From: CAUZIZ01 sp965218775
Lineage (GTDB): Bacteria; Acidobacteriota; UBA6911; RPQK01; JAJDTT01
NCBI GenBank assembly: GCA_965218775.1
Contig: CBDCLS010000003.1
Coordinates: 682,001-746,000, forward strand
DNA length: 64,000 bases
Direction: 5' to 3'
A program made the position numbers and the translations under genes. The notes under the pieces are model-generated. The model was not told the origin of the DNA, ran no database searches, and saw only the letters and a program-made list of their open reading frames with translations. Shown here one piece after another: positions 42,770 to 50,929 of the stretch. The stretch's first letter is position 1. Each line of letters starts with the position of its first letter.

Positions 42770-44104
42770 TCATGTGATTGAATCGGTTAGCTTGTTAATA
42801 GTGTTGTTGAGCTGCGGGTCTCGCAAACGCAGGTCCTGAATCTTACGCACTGCGTGGAGAACCGTGGTGTGATGCCTGCCGCCAAAATCCCTACCAATTT
42901 GAGGCAGCGAGTTGCCCGTTAGCTCCTTGCTTAGAAACATCGCAATCTGACGGGGCTGAGCAACCCGCTGGGAATTGTTCTTGAGCTTGAAATCAGAGGG
43001 CTTGAGGGAGAAGTGGCGAGCGACTACCCGCTGAATAAGCTCGGACGTAATGATACGAGAGCTCGATTCCGTGAGGTTCTTGAGCGCCGACTGAGCAAGA
43101 TCCAGAGAGATGTCCTCACCGGTAAGGCTGCTATAGGCGGTCAAGCGGATGAGGGCCCCTTCGAGTTCCCGAATGTTTGATTTGGTGTTGCTGCAGATGA
43201 AGAAGGCCACATCATCCGGGAGCGGAATGTGGTGCAACTCGGCCTTCTTACGAAGAATGGCAACCTTGGTCTCCAGATCGGGTGCTTGGATATCCGCTAT
43301 AAGGCCCCACTCGAAGCGACTGTGAAGACGCTCTTCCAGGGTGGGAATATCTCGAGGCGGCGAATCACTCGAGATCACGATCTGTTTCTGGGCGTCGTAG
43401 AGAGAGTTGAAGGTGTGAAAAAACTCTTCCTGGGTACGTTCTTTCCCTGCCAGGAACTGAATGTCGTCCATCAGTAAAACATCGATATTGCGGTACTTCT
43501 CCCGGAAAGAAGGAGTCCGGTCGTAGCGAATGGCATTGATGAGCTCATTCATAAAGTGCTCAGATGAGATGTAGGCGAGGCGGCTTTTGGGATACGCGGT
43601 CTTCACCGAGTGACCAATCGCGTGCATAAGGTGGGTTTTACCGAGGCCTACTCCACCGTAGAGAAAAAGTGGGTTGTAGGCCTTTGAGGGCTGCTCGGCG
43701 ACCGCGATGGAGGCGGCATGGGCCAGCTGATTACTCAACCCGACAACGAAGGTGTCAAACGTATACCGAGAGTTGAGGTTGGGAGCCGAGTAGTTCTTTG
43801 ATGGCTGTGTGAAGCGCGAAGCACCCGAAGGCGCCTGGGCCAACGGCAGAGAATCTTCACCCTTCTCACCCACAACAAAAAGAATCTGAAGGTCATCAAG
43901 GGCAACCTCTTGCAGCGAATCTCGAATAACCGCACTGTAATTCTGAGCTAGCCAGTACTTAAAGTGATTGTTGGGAACGCGGACAAGAAGCTTTTGTAGA
44001 GCAGCGTCGTGTTCGGCAAGAGAGGTGGGGCGGAACCACAAATCGAAGTTCTGCGGCGAGATCCGCTTCTCAATAGAAGACAGAATGCGATCCCAAGCGT
44101 GCAT
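42770..44104 (-). CDS. dnaA: Chromosomal replication initiator protein DnaA
   Basis: The start is set at ATG 44104 (MHAWDRILSSIEKRISPQNF), the normal DnaA N-terminus; the open frame to 44407 has no family similarity. The 444 residues include the AAA+ Walker A GGVGLGKTHLMHAIGH (about 153), Walker B LLMDDIQFLAGKE, the sensor region EERLHSRFEWGLIADI, and the C-terminal DNA-binding signature DFGGRHHTTVLHAVRKI. It binds DnaA boxes and opens oriC. It is followed by dnaN. Confidence 0.97.
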   Translation of the reverse strand: MHAWDRILSSIEKRISPQNFDLWFRPTSLAEHDAALQKLLVRVPNNHFKYWLAQNYSAVIRDSLQEVALDDLQILFVVGEKGEDSLPLAQAPSGASRFTQPSKNYSAPNLNSRYTFDTFVVGLSNQLAHAASIAVAEQPSKAYNPLFLYGGVGLGKTHLMHAIGHSVKTAYPKSRLAYISSEHFMNELINAIRYDRTPSFREKYRNIDVLLMDDIQFLAGKERTQEEFFHTFNSLYDAQKQIVISSDSPPRDIPTLEERLHSRFEWGLIADIQAPDLETKVAILRKKAELHHIPLPDDVAFFICSNTKSNIRELEGALIRLTAYSSLTGEDISLDLAQSALKNLTESSSRIITSELIQRVVARHFSLKPSDFKLKNNSQRVAQPRQIAMFLSKELTGNSLPQIGRDFGGRHHTTVLHAVRKIQDLRLRDPQLNNTINKLTDSIT

Positions 44105-44519
44105 ATCCGAGGCCCCAACCAGGAACAAAGGACAGTGACGAAAAAAAGAGGAAACACTGGCCTCAACAACAGGAAGACCCCTTGGGATTTCCACAGTTTT
44201 TCCACACCCTGTGAAAAGTTCCGATTGGGCCTTTGTTTTGTCAGAGCACCCGGCCTCCCGAAAGCGATGGAAAAAGTACCACGCACCGCGATGCCGAAGG
44301 AAGGCTTTTTTGCCGCCAAGTGAAAATGTATGCAGGAACCGACGGGCCAGACGAAAGAAAGAGAAACCAAAGGAGCGATTTTCAGGGGGGACCTTAAGGA
44401 AGTGCATGAGGGTCTGTAAATGAGAACGATGGTTTCTCTGTGCAGGCGGGAGTTTCCGATGGGGCTACCCATTTGGAGCCCGGCGAGGGCCAAAAACCAG
44501 GACGAGGGTTTTGGTGTTT
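44105..44519 (-). promoter_or_regulatory. dnaA upstream region with DnaA-box-like sites
   Basis: No gene is supported in these 415 bases. TTTTCCACA (44198-44206, 8 of 9 to TTATCCACA) and ATTTCCACA (44187-44195, 7 of 9) lie about 85-100 bases before the dnaA ATG, suiting autoregulation or origin function. No convincing -35/-10 pair was found. Confidence 0.5.
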
Positions 44520-45035
44520 TTAACGTTTTGGGTGATTTCGAGTGGGCGGGGAGGGTGACTCAAAGAAAGGGAGCAGTTTCTTGTAGGTGGTCTCTAGAGC
44601 TTCAGGAATAACCCGGGTCTGACCGAGAACACTGATGTAGTTCACATCCGAAACCCAGCGCGGCACAACGTGCATGTGGATATGCCCAACTATGCCCGCC
44701 CCGGCGCTTTGTCCGATGTTGAGACCGACATTGAAGCCGTCTGGGTTATAGGTGTCCCGCAAGAAAATTTCGCAATCTCGGGAGAGATGGGCCATCTCTT
44801 CGACCTCATCCAGGGTTGCTTCGGACAGAGATGCCACGTGGCGGTGGGTAACGACGAGGAGGTGCCCAGTCGTGTAGGGAAAGCGATTAAGAACAATAAA
44901 GTTGTGGCGTCGCCGCGCCAGAATGAGGTTTTCGCTATCTCGGTCGGCCGCAAGGATCGCACAGAAAACGCAACAGGATGGGTCCTTGGTCGAGGTGATG
45001 TAAGGGAGGCGCCAAGGGGCCCAAAGGTGGTCCAT
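44520..45035 (-). CDS. HIT-family nucleotide hydrolase/phosphorylase
   Basis: The 171-residue protein begins MDHLWAPWRLPYI, the usual start of Ap4A-phosphorylase-like HIT proteins. It has CCVFCAI (zinc cysteines), FPYTTGHLLVVTHRHVASL and the histidine triad GHIHMHVVPRW at about residue 115-125. It probably acts on dinucleoside polyphosphates or a nucleotide-phosphoramidate-like substrate. It lies between HU and dnaA on the same strand. Confidence 0.87.
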   Translation of the reverse strand: MDHLWAPWRLPYITSTKDPSCCVFCAILAADRDSENLILARRRHNFIVLNRFPYTTGHLLVVTHRHVASLSEATLDEVEEMAHLSRDCEIFLRDTYNPDGFNVGLNIGQSAGAGIVGHIHMHVVPRWVSDVNYISVLGQTRVIPEALETTYKKLLPFFESPSPPTRNHPKR

Positions 45036-45110
45036 CCTGTGCTATGGGCCAGAAGGCCGGGGCCGGTCAGCAGACATGCGGCACGCCCCACGGAGGCCAT
45101 CAGCCAGAAG

Positions 45111-45386
45111 CTAAGAGTTGATGAGCCCCTTCAACTCTTTCCCTGGTTTGAAATAAGGAACTTCCTTTGCGGGTACATGAACCTGATCCCCGGTCTTGGG
45201 GTTACGCCCCTTGCGCTCGGATCGGGAGCGAAGACGAAAGCTCCCGAAACCGCGCAGCTCCACCTTAGTGCCGGACTTCAGCGACTCGATTATGCTGTCC
45301 AGAACAGTCTGAACAATGACCTCAGCATCCTTTTTGCTCAGATCCGAGTTCCTCGCGACCTCTTCCACCAACTCAGCCTTCGTCAT
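45111..45386 (-). CDS. HU/IHF-family DNA-binding protein
   Basis: This 91-residue nucleoid protein contains VELRGFGSFRLRSRSERKGR followed by NPKTGDQVHVPAKEVPYF, the beta-arm and signature of the HU/IHF family, and the KPGKELKGLIN end. It bends DNA without strong sequence choice. The N-terminus MTKAELVEEVARNSDLSKKD fits IHF-beta as well as HU, so the symbol is left open. Its start overlaps the rpsA end by 14 bp, which points to coupled expression. Confidence 0.9.
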   Translation of the reverse strand: MTKAELVEEVARNSDLSKKDAEVIVQTVLDSIIESLKSGTKVELRGFGSFRLRSRSERKGRNPKTGDQVHVPAKEVPYFKPGKELKGLINS

Positions 45387-47199
45387 CTTCGGCCCCTTCC
45401 TTTTCCGTGGGTTCGTCGGCTTGCTCTGCCTTCTTCTTCAGTTCGTCGAGTTCCTTCCCGGCGATTTCACCGATCGACGTCGTTGCAACCTCCGGTTTGT
45501 AGGACCAGGAGGGCTCCTTTTCCACGGTCTCTTCTTTGAGCGCCTTGACTGACAAACCGATCTTGCGATCCAGGAGGTTGAGCTTAATGACCTTGAATTC
45601 AAGCTCCTGGCCCGCTTCGAAATGGCTCTCCGGATCCTCTATTCGTTTGCTGTCGAACTCGGAGACATGACACAACCCCTCGACCCCCTCAGCAAGCTCA
45701 ACGAAGGCGCCAAAGGTGGTCAGGCGCACGATCTTGCCCGAGATCACATCACCCACTTGGTGCTGGGAGAAGAACTCCTCCCATTTGTCAGGCTCCAGCT
45801 GTTTGATGCCAAGGGAGAGCCGCTGGTTCTCCGCGTCGACACTGAGGACTACCGCCGATACCTCCTCTCCCTTTTTGAGAAGCTCGGAAGGGTGCTTCAC
45901 CTTCTTGGTCCAGCTCAGATCTGAGATGTGAACCAGGCCCTCGACCCCTTCCTCGACTTCGATAAAGGCGCCAAAATCCGTCAGATTGCGAACCTTCCCC
46001 GTCACCAGCGAATTGATGGCGTACCTTTCTCCAACCAGATCCCAGGGGTTGGGCTCAGTCTGTTTCATACCCAAAGAAATCCTGCGAGCCTGGGGGTCGA
46101 CATCGAGTACAACGGCCTCGATCTCATCACCAACCGAGAGAAGTTTCGAGGGGTGTTTGACCCGCCGGTTCCACGTCATCTCGGAGATGTGGATCAATCC
46201 CTCGACCCCACTCTCCAGCTCGACGAAGGCCCCATAGTCGGTAAGGCTCACGACCGCGGTTTGCACCCGGCTGTTACGGGGGTAACGAGAGGAAACGGAT
46301 AGCCAGGGATCCTCGGTCAACTGCTTGTACCCCAGCGATACCTTTTCCTCGAGGCGATCAAACTTGAGCACCTTGACTTCGAGCTCATCCGCCACTTTGA
46401 AAAGGTCGGAGGGGTGGTTGACCCGACCCCAGGACATGTCGGTAATATGCAGCAGACCGTCAATCCCGCCCAAATCCACGAAAGCGCCGTAATCAGTTAT
46501 GTTCTTGACGATGCCCTTGGTGATGGACCCCTCCTCGATGGCACGCAGCGTCTCCTCTTTCTGCTTGAAATACTCCTCCTCGAGGACGGCTTTACGAGAC
46601 AGGACAATGTTCCCGCGACGCTTGTTGACTTTGATGACACGGAGCCGGAGCACCTCGTCCCTCAGGTTCTGGGGGTGTCTAACCGGGTGAAGATCAACCT
46701 GGGATCCGGGGAGGAAGCCACGGACGCCGATGTCGACCGCGAAGCCACCTTTTATGCGCTCGATCACTCGACCGGTGATCACAGACTGATCCTCGTAGGC
46801 CCGCTCGATGGTGTCCCAGATTTTCATCTGCTCCGCTTTTTCCCGAGAGAGGACGACCCCTCCCTCCGAGGTCTCGGTGCTCTCAAGAAGAACATCCACT
46901 GAATCACCTGGCTTGATCTGGATACTGCCATCTTTCTCACGGAACTCTGTTAGGGCAACCAATCCTTCAGATTTGAAGCCGACGTCAATAACCACATGCG
47001 AGGGGGTGAGTTTGAGAACCGTTCCGGAAACCACCTCCCCCTCCGCCAGGTTCTTGAAACTGGTGTCGTATGCCTCGAGCAGAGCCTCGTGGTCGAGATC
47101 ACCCGAGTCGTCGATAACTGGAGCGGAAACTGGTGCCGCCGTCGTCTCTGGAATGTCCGGAGATGGGGTGGCCTTTTTGTCTTCAGTGGTAGCGGACAT
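45373..47199 (-). CDS. rpsA: 30S ribosomal protein S1
   Basis: The 608-residue protein has six S1 repeats. Repeats 3-6 show the strong RNA-binding pattern G-V-DYGAFVDL-G--GLLHISDMSW, for example YGAFVDLGGIDGLLHITDMS, YGAFVELESGVEGLIHISEM and FGAFIEVEEGVEGLVHISDL. S1 brings mRNA to the 30S subunit. The N-terminus is a Thr/Pro/Ala-rich tail of about 30 residues. A strong promoter lies 187 bases upstream, and an insertion element begins just beyond it. Confidence 0.96.
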   Translation of the reverse strand: MSATTEDKKATPSPDIPETTAAPVSAPVIDDSGDLDHEALLEAYDTSFKNLAEGEVVSGTVLKLTPSHVVIDVGFKSEGLVALTEFREKDGSIQIKPGDSVDVLLESTETSEGGVVLSREKAEQMKIWDTIERAYEDQSVITGRVIERIKGGFAVDIGVRGFLPGSQVDLHPVRHPQNLRDEVLRLRVIKVNKRRGNIVLSRKAVLEEEYFKQKEETLRAIEEGSITKGIVKNITDYGAFVDLGGIDGLLHITDMSWGRVNHPSDLFKVADELEVKVLKFDRLEEKVSLGYKQLTEDPWLSVSSRYPRNSRVQTAVVSLTDYGAFVELESGVEGLIHISEMTWNRRVKHPSKLLSVGDEIEAVVLDVDPQARRISLGMKQTEPNPWDLVGERYAINSLVTGKVRNLTDFGAFIEVEEGVEGLVHISDLSWTKKVKHPSELLKKGEEVSAVVLSVDAENQRLSLGIKQLEPDKWEEFFSQHQVGDVISGKIVRLTTFGAFVELAEGVEGLCHVSEFDSKRIEDPESHFEAGQELEFKVIKLNLLDRKIGLSVKALKEETVEKEPSWSYKPEVATTSIGEIAGKELDELKKKAEQADEPTEKEGAEDDEG

Positions 47200-47385
47200 C
47201 TAGTAAAGTCCTCCGAGGGTGGCTCGCTGGAGTATGGAAATGAGTGGAGATGAGACTGTAAACACCAAGACCGCAGCGTAGCGAAAGTGGAGAGTCCAAA
47301 GCCTGACTTGACCAACCAGACTGATGTTGGAAGCTTGAATTAACGTGTCTAATCGGCGCTCACACCCCTATTATTTAAAGGAGAC

Positions 47386-47415
47386 CTTATACCCTGCCTA
47401 GCGACCATTTGTCAA
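47386..47415 (-). promoter_or_regulatory. Strong sigma-70-type promoter of rpsA
   Basis: On the minus strand TTGACA (47415-47410) and TATAAG (47391-47386) are 18 bases apart. The 187-base leader from there to the rpsA ATG (47199) is long enough for S1 autoregulation. The target duplication of insertion element A starts eight bases upstream of the -35, at 47423. Confidence 0.85.
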
Positions 47416-47564
47416 GCACTCTCACCCAGGGGGGTGCACGACAGGAAAGTGACAAGTTGGGTACTTGGGAGTTCCTCCTGAGCTGACGAACCATTAAACT
47501 CCATTCTGGCTGAGGATTTCCAGGCAGTTGTCATCGGGACACTGGAAGGCCCAGGGTGTCATAT

Positions 47565-47587
47565 CTTACGGCTAGTATAGCCGTAAG
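47565..47587 (+). promoter_or_regulatory. Hairpin overlapping the orf1 ribosome-binding site, element A
   Basis: CTTACGGCTA-GTA-TAGCCGTAAG is a perfect 10-bp inverted repeat with a 3-base loop. Its right arm overlaps the AAGGAGG that serves ATG 47599. In a read-through transcript it would hide the site; it could equally be an operator. The identical copy in element C is at 52891-52913. Confidence 0.7.
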
Positions 47588-47598
47588 GAGGAAAACCC

Positions 47599-48012
47599 AT
47601 GACACAACCGCCCCCCGATTCGGTGCCCCAGGACGTGCTGGAGACGGCCCAGCAGCTACTCGACCCTCGACCCATGCGCCGGGGCTCGGTCTCCGAGCGC
47701 TACATCAAGTGTGGCAAACCGGGATGCCCTTGCGGGGAGGATCCCCAGGCCCGCCACGGCCCCTACACCAGTCTGACGCGGGCGGTGGCAGGCAAGACAG
47801 GCTCTCGCTATCTGAGTCCCAGTCAAGCGGAGAAGGCAGGCCAACAGGTGCAGGCAGCTCACAAGTTCCGCCAACGGCTGGAGGCCTATTGGCAAGCCTG
47901 CGAACGTTGGGCGGACCGAGAGTTGGAGGCCGAGCCGAGGGCCGAGGCCCTCGAAAAAAAGGGCTCCAAAAAACGCTCCAGCAAGAGGTCCGCCAAGAAG
48001 TCCAAACCCTAA
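47599..48012 (+). CDS. orf1 of ISKra4-like element A (Cys-motif protein)
   Basis: The 137-residue protein starts at ATG 47599 behind AAGGAGG. It carries YIKCGKPGCPCGEDPQARHG, the CGKxxCxC motif also found in the IS4-like element's accessory gene. A helical middle follows (ERWADRELEAEPRAEALE) and a Lys/Ser-rich end. At 47955-47961 the codons GAA AAA AAG form A_AAA_AAG, a classic -1 slippery heptamer, placing the ribosome into the transposase frame. Unshifted translation stops at 48012. Confidence 0.8.
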   Translation: MTQPPPDSVPQDVLETAQQLLDPRPMRRGSVSERYIKCGKPGCPCGEDPQARHGPYTSLTRAVAGKTGSRYLSPSQAEKAGQQVQAAHKFRQRLEAYWQACERWADRELEAEPRAEALEKKGSKKRSSKRSAKKSKP

Positions 48013-49101
48013 TCGGCTCGGAGGCGGCCGCCAGTCTGGACTTGGAAGCGCTGGAGAGGGCGGTTCGCCAGCAGGTCTTAGAGCTGGCGGCGCGGGCCGT
48101 CGAGCACCATCTGAACCAGGACCGTTCGGACACGGCCCCGGCCCAGAACTGCCCTTGCGGCGAGCAAGCACGCTATGCGGGTCGACGCACGAAGCGGTTT
48201 CAGACGGTGCTGGGGGAGATGCGCTTGCAGCGAGCCTACTATTGCTGTCGGAACTGCGGCCACGGTTTCTGCCCCAGGGACCAGGAGCTGGGCCTGGAGG
48301 GACAATCCTACTCTGCGGCCTTGGCCCGAATGGTCGCGATCACGGCTTCCAGTGTCAGCTTTCAAGAAGGCAGTGATCTACTGAGCGAGTTGGCCGGGGC
48401 CTCGGTCAGTGCCAAAGAGGTGGAGCGCTGGGGGGAGGGCCTCGGCGAGGAGATCATTCGCTATGAGCAGGAGGTCGTGGAGCCGGAGGCGGAGACTCCC
48501 CTCCCCCAGACGCCGTACCTCGGAATGGACGGCACCGGTTTGCCGATGCGCCCCACCGAAGTGCAAGGGCGAGCGGCGCCGTTTCGGACAAGCACCACGC
48601 CAAGTGGTCCTGGGCGATGGAGCCAAGTGGATCTGGAACCTCACCGAGGAACTGTTCCCCAAGGCCATCCAGATCGTCGATCGCTACCATGCGCTGGAGC
48701 GGCTACACCAAGTGCCCAAGCATCTGTCCCTGGACGAGGACGCTCGCCAAGCCTGGGTGCAACGACGACGCCAGGAGCTGGAGGCCGGGCAGATCGACGC
48801 CCTCCTCACTGCGCTGGCTCCCCATACCGAGCGCCAGGACGAGATCAAACAGGCCTCCGGCTACTTTCGAGACAATCGCCATCGCATGAACTACGCCCAA
48901 TTCCGACGGCAAGGCCTGTGTACTTCCTCCGGTGTCCTGGAAGCGGGCTGCAAGAACGTTCTGGGCGCCCGCCTCAAACGGTCCGGGATGCACTGGACGG
49001 TCCGGGGTGCCAACGCCATCACGGCTCTCCGCTGCACCAGGCTCAGTGGGCGCTTTGAGGATTTTTGGGAATGGAGAGCCGATCTCAGGGTTGCAGCATA
49101 G
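47961..49101 (+). pseudogene. Transposase of element A, broken by a 203-bp deletion
   Basis: Entered in the -1 frame from orf1, it reads KGLQKTLQQEVRQEVQTLIG and continues through a Cys-rich CRNCGHGFCPRDQELGLEG ribbon and YLGMDGTGLPMRP (first catalytic Asp). After the deletion at about 48575 the frame is lost. The remaining sequence (DGAKWIWNLTEELFPKAIQI, EAGCKNVLGARLKRSGMHW) continues in another frame to 49101. The element can therefore move only if a transposase such as that of element C acts on it. Confidence 0.85.
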
Positions 49102-49203
49102 TCAGAGTGCAACTTTTTTGTCGTGCACCCCACCCAGGAGGGTGCACGACACGAAAGTGATGTTGGTGGTGAAGACCAGAGAACGTCGGGGATTGGGAGT
49201 AGA

Positions 49204-49234
49204 CTGTCTGACAGTTATAAAAACTGTCAGACAG
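49204..49234 (+). promoter_or_regulatory. Hairpin abutting the orf1 ribosome-binding site, element B
   Basis: CTGTCTGACAGTT (49204-49216) and AACTGTCAGACAG (49222-49234) are perfect 13-bp arms around ATAAA. The right arm runs into the AGGAGGG that serves ATG 49245. Its core CTGACA/TGTCAG matches the palindrome at 34969-34991. Confidence 0.75.
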
Positions 49235-49244
49235 GAGGGTCCTT

Positions 49245-49664
49245 ATGTCTCAAGACGCTTCCCCCCAAGTCCAACTGGAACAACGGCGCCAGCAGTTGAA
49301 GCAAGCCTTGCTCGAACTGGGCGATCTGCGTCCCGGATCCCTGGTGGCACGTTACCGCCGCTGTGGCAAGGCCAACTGTCACTGTGCCCAGCCCGGGGCT
49401 CCCGGCCACGGGCCCAGCTTCTCCTTGACCCGTCGCGTGGACGACAAAACCGTGACCAGGATCATTCCGCCGGGGCCGGCAGTCGAACAAACTCGGGAGC
49501 AGATCGCGGAGTATCACCGATTGCGGAGCTTGCTGCAGGAGCTGGTGGAGGTCAGCGAACAGATCTGTCAGGCCAAACTGGAGGCCGCCCCGGCCCGCAC
49601 GGGCGAAAAAAAGGGCTCCAAAAGACGCTCGCGCAGGAGGTCCAGCGAGAAGTCCAGATCCTGA
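49245..49664 (+). CDS. orf1 of ISKra4-like element B (Cys-motif protein)
   Basis: The 139-residue protein has GDLRPGSLVARYRRCGKANC followed by HCAQPGAPGHG, nearly the same core as the IS4-like accessory protein at 34606-34944. An acidic helix (LLQELVEVSEQICQAKLEA) and a basic tail follow. The slippery heptamer A_AAA_AAG at 49607-49613 (codons GAA AAA AAG) leads by -1 shift into the transposase. Unshifted translation ends at 49664. Its start region is the part echoed by the relic at 30626-30681. Confidence 0.8.
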   Translation: MSQDASPQVQLEQRRQQLKQALLELGDLRPGSLVARYRRCGKANCHCAQPGAPGHGPSFSLTRRVDDKTVTRIIPPGPAVEQTREQIAEYHRLRSLLQELVEVSEQICQAKLEAAPARTGEKKGSKRRSRRRSSEKSRS

Positions 49665-50929
49665 TAGGGCCCGCTGCGGCGGAGGCCCTGGACTTTGAAG
49701 CCCTGGAGACCGCGGTCCGACGCCAAGTCTTGGAGGTGGCTGCCCGGACGGTGGAAGCTCATCTCAACCAGGATCATTCGGACACCGTCCCCGGGCTCAG
49801 CTGCCCCTGTGGAGGACGAGCGCGGTACGCGGGTCGGCGGGAGAAGCAGTTTACCACCGTGCTGGGGCCGATGCGATTGCAGCGTGCTTACTATCACTGT
49901 CCGGATTGCGGCGCAGGCTTTTGTCCCCGAGACCGAGAGCTGGGACTGGAGGACCGCTCCTTGTCGCCGGCCCTGGTACGGATGGTCGGGGCGGCCGCCT
50001 CGATCCTCAGCTTTCAAGAAAGCAGTCAGCTGCTGGACGAATTGGCCGGGGTTGAAGTGGGAGCCAAACAAGTGGAACGGTGTGCGGAGTCCCTGGGAGA
50101 AGAAGTCGCTCGCTATGAGCACCAGAGCCGGGAGCCCGAGTCGTTGTTGCCCCTGCCCCCCACGCTCTATCTGGGAATAGACGGCACGGGCGTGCCCATG
50201 CGAGCGCCCGAGCTACAAGGGCGAGCGGGCAAACAACCCGATGGTTCGGCCCGGACCCGGGAAGCCAAGCTCTGCACGGTTTGGAGTGCGGAGAAACGAG
50301 ACGACCAGGGACGCCCCCTGCGAGATCCTGGCTCGGTTACCTACACCGCCGCTATCGAAAGCGCCGCCACCTTGGATACCGATCGCCAACTTTCGGAGTT
50401 CGCCCAGCGGGTCGAGCGCGAAGCCCAGCGGCGCCGCTTTGGACAAGCGCCACAGCAAGTCGTCTTAGGCGACGGAGCGAAGTGGATCTGGAACCTGGCG
50501 GGGGAACTGTTCCCTGAGGCCGTACAGATTGTCGATCGTTTCCACGCCAAAGAGCGACTTCATGAGCTGTCCAAGAGCTTGTATGGCGATCGCCACTTGA
50601 GCCAAGACTGGGCCGAACAACGTTGCCAGGAACTTGATGCCGGTGAGACCGAGGGGCTGAACAACCAGGAGGCTAAAGCCGCCTATGGCTACTTTCAAGA
50701 GAATCGCCAGCGGATGCGCTACGCCCAGTTCGAGACGAAAGGGCTCTGCACCTCCACTGGAGTAGTGGAAGCCGGATGCAAGAACGCCATTGGGGCTCGA
50801 CTCAAACGATCCGGGATGCACTGGAGCGTCCGGGGAGCCAATTCCATCATGGCCCTTCGTTGTGCTCGACTCAGTGGACGCTTTGAGGATTTTTGGGAAT
50901 GGAGGGCCGATCATCGAGCCGCGGCATGA
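49613..50929 (+). CDS. Transposase of ISKra4-like element B
   Basis: The coordinates cover the post-shift frame, 438 residues from GLQKTLAQEVQREVQILIG; there is no own start, so it is expected as an orf1-transposase fusion. It has a four-Cys ribbon, CPDCGAGFCPRDRELGLED, then YLGIDGTGVPMRAPELQGR with the first catalytic Asp, VVLGDGAKWIWNLAGELFPE (second Asp) and GVVEAGCKNAIGARLKRSGM (Glu). These are the ISKra4-family landmarks. The frame is intact to TGA at 50929, so it is potentially active. Confidence 0.85.
   Translation, partial: GLQKTLAQEVQREVQILIGPAAAEALDFEALETAVRRQVLEVAARTVEAHLNQDHSDTVPGLSCPCGGRARYAGRREKQFTTVLGPMRLQRAYYHCPDCGAGFCPRDRELGLEDRSLSPALVRMVGAAASILSFQESSQLLDELAGVEVGAKQVERCAESLGEEVARYEHQSREPESLLPLPPTLYLGIDGTGVPMRAPELQGRAGKQPDGSARTREAKLCTVWSAEKRDDQGRPLRDPGSVTYTAAIESAATLDTDRQLSEFAQRVEREAQRRRFGQAPQQVVLGDGAKWIWNLAGELFPEAVQIVDRFHAKERLHELSKSLYGDRHLSQDWAEQRCQELDAGETEGLNNQEAKAAYGYFQENRQRMRYAQFETKGLCTSTGVVEAGCKNAIGARLKRSGMHWSVRGANSIMALRCARLSGRFEDFWEWRADHRAAA

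Larger units (their letters stand above)
47432..49130 (+). mobile_element. ISKra4-like element A, internally deleted copy
   Basis: The ends are GGGTGCACGACA at 47432 and its complement ending at 49130. It is a near-identical, oppositely oriented copy of element C, but 1699 instead of 1902 bp. The missing 203 bp lie in the transposase, at an AGCGG microhomology (48572-48576). It is flanked by CACCCAGGG (47423-47431) and CACCCAGGA (49131-49139), a 9-bp target duplication with one change. Confidence 0.9.

Noticed and set aside
42558..42773. 71-residue minus-strand frame between dnaA and dnaN
   Set aside because: It has no family resemblance and covers the AT-rich and DnaA-box-like sequence expected to be non-coding origin DNA.
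44105..44407. N-terminal extension of dnaA to 44407
   Set aside because: DnaA proteins begin at the MHAWDRIL-type sequence (44104); the upstream part has no similarity and contains the DnaA-box-like sites.
47556..47960. Long open frame running from 47556 (and its mirror from 52922) as a 500-580-residue transposase
   Set aside because: Upstream of the slippery heptamer this frame is only the shadow of orf1, which has the ribosome-binding site, hairpin and Cys motif. Frameshift entry explains the transposase better.
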